From the NCBI GenBank assembly GCA_003562535.1, contig PWUP01000312.1, positions 1-6,652 of the forward strand: 6,652 nt of DNA, read 5' to 3'. Position numbers and translations under genes: made by a program. The notes beneath the pieces are model-generated. The model did no database searches. It was not told where the DNA came from and was given only the letters and a program-made list of their open reading frames with translations. This DNA comes from Gammaproteobacteria bacterium. GTDB taxonomy: Bacteria; Pseudomonadota; Gammaproteobacteria; Competibacterales; Competibacteraceae. Positions 6,006-6,652 of this stretch are shown here, in pieces; within the stretch, counting starts at the first letter, position 1, and each line of letters starts with the position of its first letter.

Positions 6006-6185
6006 TTAACCCCCCAATTTCTGAACTGGGCGTTCCCCATTTGAGAATTTGCGCGAGGGTTGGGCGACCGTAATCCTGTGCCGATCTTTCCGACCCACTT
6101 CGATGGTGCGCAACGGTTCGGGCAATGAAGTATCACTGGGTACGGTGATCTGATCGGATGAACTTTTGATTTTAGCGGTTTTCGG
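6006..6185 (-). pseudogene. Possible gene remnant: open frame of 59 codons with protein-like composition, no ATG
   Basis: Between an in-frame stop (TAA at 6188-6186) and the terminal TAA (6008-6006), the minus strand is open for 59 codons. The translation reads like a soluble, charged C-terminal tail, including SLPEPLRTIEVGRKDRHRIT and VAQPSRKFSNGERP. The frame has no ATG before its last third; a TTG near 6125 or another non-ATG codon would be needed to start. I do not recognise the family. It could be the decayed 3' end of a gene lost during rearrangement, a short gene with an unusual start, or a chance open frame. The composition is suggestive rather than conclusive. Confidence 0.3.
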
Positions 6186-6193
6186 TTAGTGTT

Positions 6194-6221
6194 TTGTTAT
6201 TATTACGCTCAAGGTTATAAT
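6194..6221 (+). promoter_or_regulatory. Sigma70-like promoter for the alpha/beta hydrolase gene
   Basis: TTGTTA (6194-6199; four of six matches to TTGACA) and a perfect TATAAT (6216-6221) are separated by 16 bp. Transcription would begin near 6228, giving a leader of about 100 nt with the inverted repeats at 6241-6255 and 6276-6302. This is the best promoter match in the window. Confidence 0.5.
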
Positions 6222-6240
6222 TTTGCCTTAACACAGCCAT

Positions 6241-6255
6241 CTATCACACAGATAG
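6241..6255. repeat. Small palindrome CTATC-N5-GATAG
   Basis: Exact 5-bp arms surround ACACA about 13 bp after the predicted transcription start of the hydrolase gene. The place and symmetry would suit a repressor operator, but the arms are short and chance is possible. Confidence 0.3.
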
Positions 6256-6275
6256 TCTGAGAATTTTAAAACGTG

Positions 6276-6302
6276 GCGACGGGTCTACCTTGGCACCGTC
6301 GC
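6276..6302 (+). repeat. GC-rich hairpin in the 5' leader of the hydrolase gene
   Basis: GCGACGG (6276-6282) and CCGTCGC (6296-6302) are perfect reverse complements around a 13-nt loop. It lies in the predicted leader, ending 11 nt before AGGA of the ribosome site. No U-run follows, so it does not look like a terminator. It could stabilise the message, affect ribosome access or be a protein-binding site. Confidence 0.45.
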
Positions 6303-6329
6303 AACGCGCATCTAGGAATTAACATCAGT

Positions 6330-6652
6330 ATGATTAACCGCATATTAACCGTTATCGCCTTGCTCGCCATCGCTGTCGGATTGTGGCAGTTGCTGGCTGC
6401 TCGTCATGGTCTGGAGATGACCGCTACCCAGGCCAATGGCGTGCCGGTTACGGTATATCAGTCACCAACGTCTGAACCGGCACCGGTGGTGGTCATCGCC
6501 CACGGTTTTGCCGGTTCTCAGCAGCTCATGCAGCCCTTTGCGGTGACACTGGCTCGCAATGGCTATATCGCCATCAGTTTTGACTTTCCCGGTCATGGGC
6601 GTAATCCAGAGCCATTGCCGGGCGGCTTACTCAACTATGAGCAGCGTACCGA
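6330..6652 (+). CDS. Membrane-anchored alpha/beta hydrolase (N-terminal part, cut by window edge)
   Basis: The frame opens at the ATG at 6330 and stays open to the window end, giving 107 full codons. Residues about 5-23 (ILTVIALLAIAVGLWQLLA) form a hydrophobic N-terminal helix, either an uncleaved anchor or a signal-anchor. The rest then probably lies on the periplasmic side. From about residue 31 it is an alpha/beta-hydrolase start of the dienelactone hydrolase/lysophospholipase-like type: strand PVVVIAHGFAGSQQLMQPFA (52-71) with the HGFAG oxyanion-hole motif, then GYIAISFDFPGHGRN (78-92). The nucleophile Ser and the catalytic Asp and His would lie beyond the edge, so activity and substrate (ester, peptide or lipid) cannot be judged. 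AGGA at 6314-6317 lies 12 nt before the ATG. A consensus-like promoter and a leader hairpin precede it. Confidence 0.85.
   Translation, partial: MINRILTVIALLAIAVGLWQLLAARHGLEMTATQANGVPVTVYQSPTSEPAPVVVIAHGFAGSQQLMQPFAVTLARNGYIAISFDFPGHGRNPEPLPGGLLNYEQRT

Larger units (their letters stand above)
5973..6329. other. Divergent 357-bp intergenic region
   Basis: This gap separates the leftward deacetylase from the rightward hydrolase. The part near the deacetylase (to about 6185) holds its ribosome site and an open minus-strand frame without a start codon. The part from 6190 on is AT-rich and holds a sigma70-like promoter, a small CTATC/GATAG palindrome and a GC-rich leader hairpin, all oriented for the hydrolase. 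I see no tRNA, mobile element or clear terminator in it. Confidence 0.7.

Noticed and set aside
1..6652. CRISPR array, tRNA, rRNA, insertion sequence or toxin-antitoxin pair
   Set aside because: No regularly spaced repeats, cloverleaf-like sequence, transposase or paired small genes were visible by reading both strands; the only remnant-like frame (6006-6185) is unidentified.

Overview
The window (about 6.65 kb, moderate GC) looks like chromosomal DNA from a gammaproteobacterium, possibly of a sulfur-oxidising or environmental lineage. This placement is an inference from protein family flavour, Shine-Dalgarno-type starts and a REP-like palindrome; no rRNA or tRNA is present to settle it. No insertion sequence, CRISPR array, integrase or tRNA is visible.

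Left block (1-2200, minus strand): a membrane-anchored Hanks-type Ser/Thr protein kinase (692-2200) is followed 36 bp downstream by a secreted SH3b plus DUF4399 protein (1-655) that runs off the left edge. They look like one transcription unit.

Central block (2381-4906, plus strand): this is the most informative part. A URC4/Urg3-family (DUF1688) protein is followed by uracil phosphoribosyltransferase (upp), and upp overlaps a small nitroreductase by one base (TAATG). URC4 homologues and UPRT belong to the URC route of uracil catabolism, in which uracil is first made into UMP and then degraded. The coupled nitroreductase recalls RutE, the nitroreductase-family enzyme of the separate Rut uracil pathway. 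The other core enzyme, URC1 (GTP cyclohydrolase II-like), is not in the window.

The divergent intergenic region between kinase and URC4 (2201-2380) holds two short inverted repeats. The convergent gap after the nitroreductase (4907-5006) holds a REP-like palindrome.

Right block: a polysaccharide deacetylase (NodB fold) reads leftward (5007-5972). A 357-bp gap then contains an unidentified open frame without a start codon (probable gene remnant or small gene), a good sigma70-like promoter and a leader hairpin. A membrane-anchored alpha/beta hydrolase starts at 6330 and runs off the right edge.

The blocks look like four independent transcription units; only the URC4-upp-nitroreductase set makes an obvious metabolic module. 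I did not find a clearly new system. The closest candidate is this compact URC variant with a translationally coupled nitroreductase.
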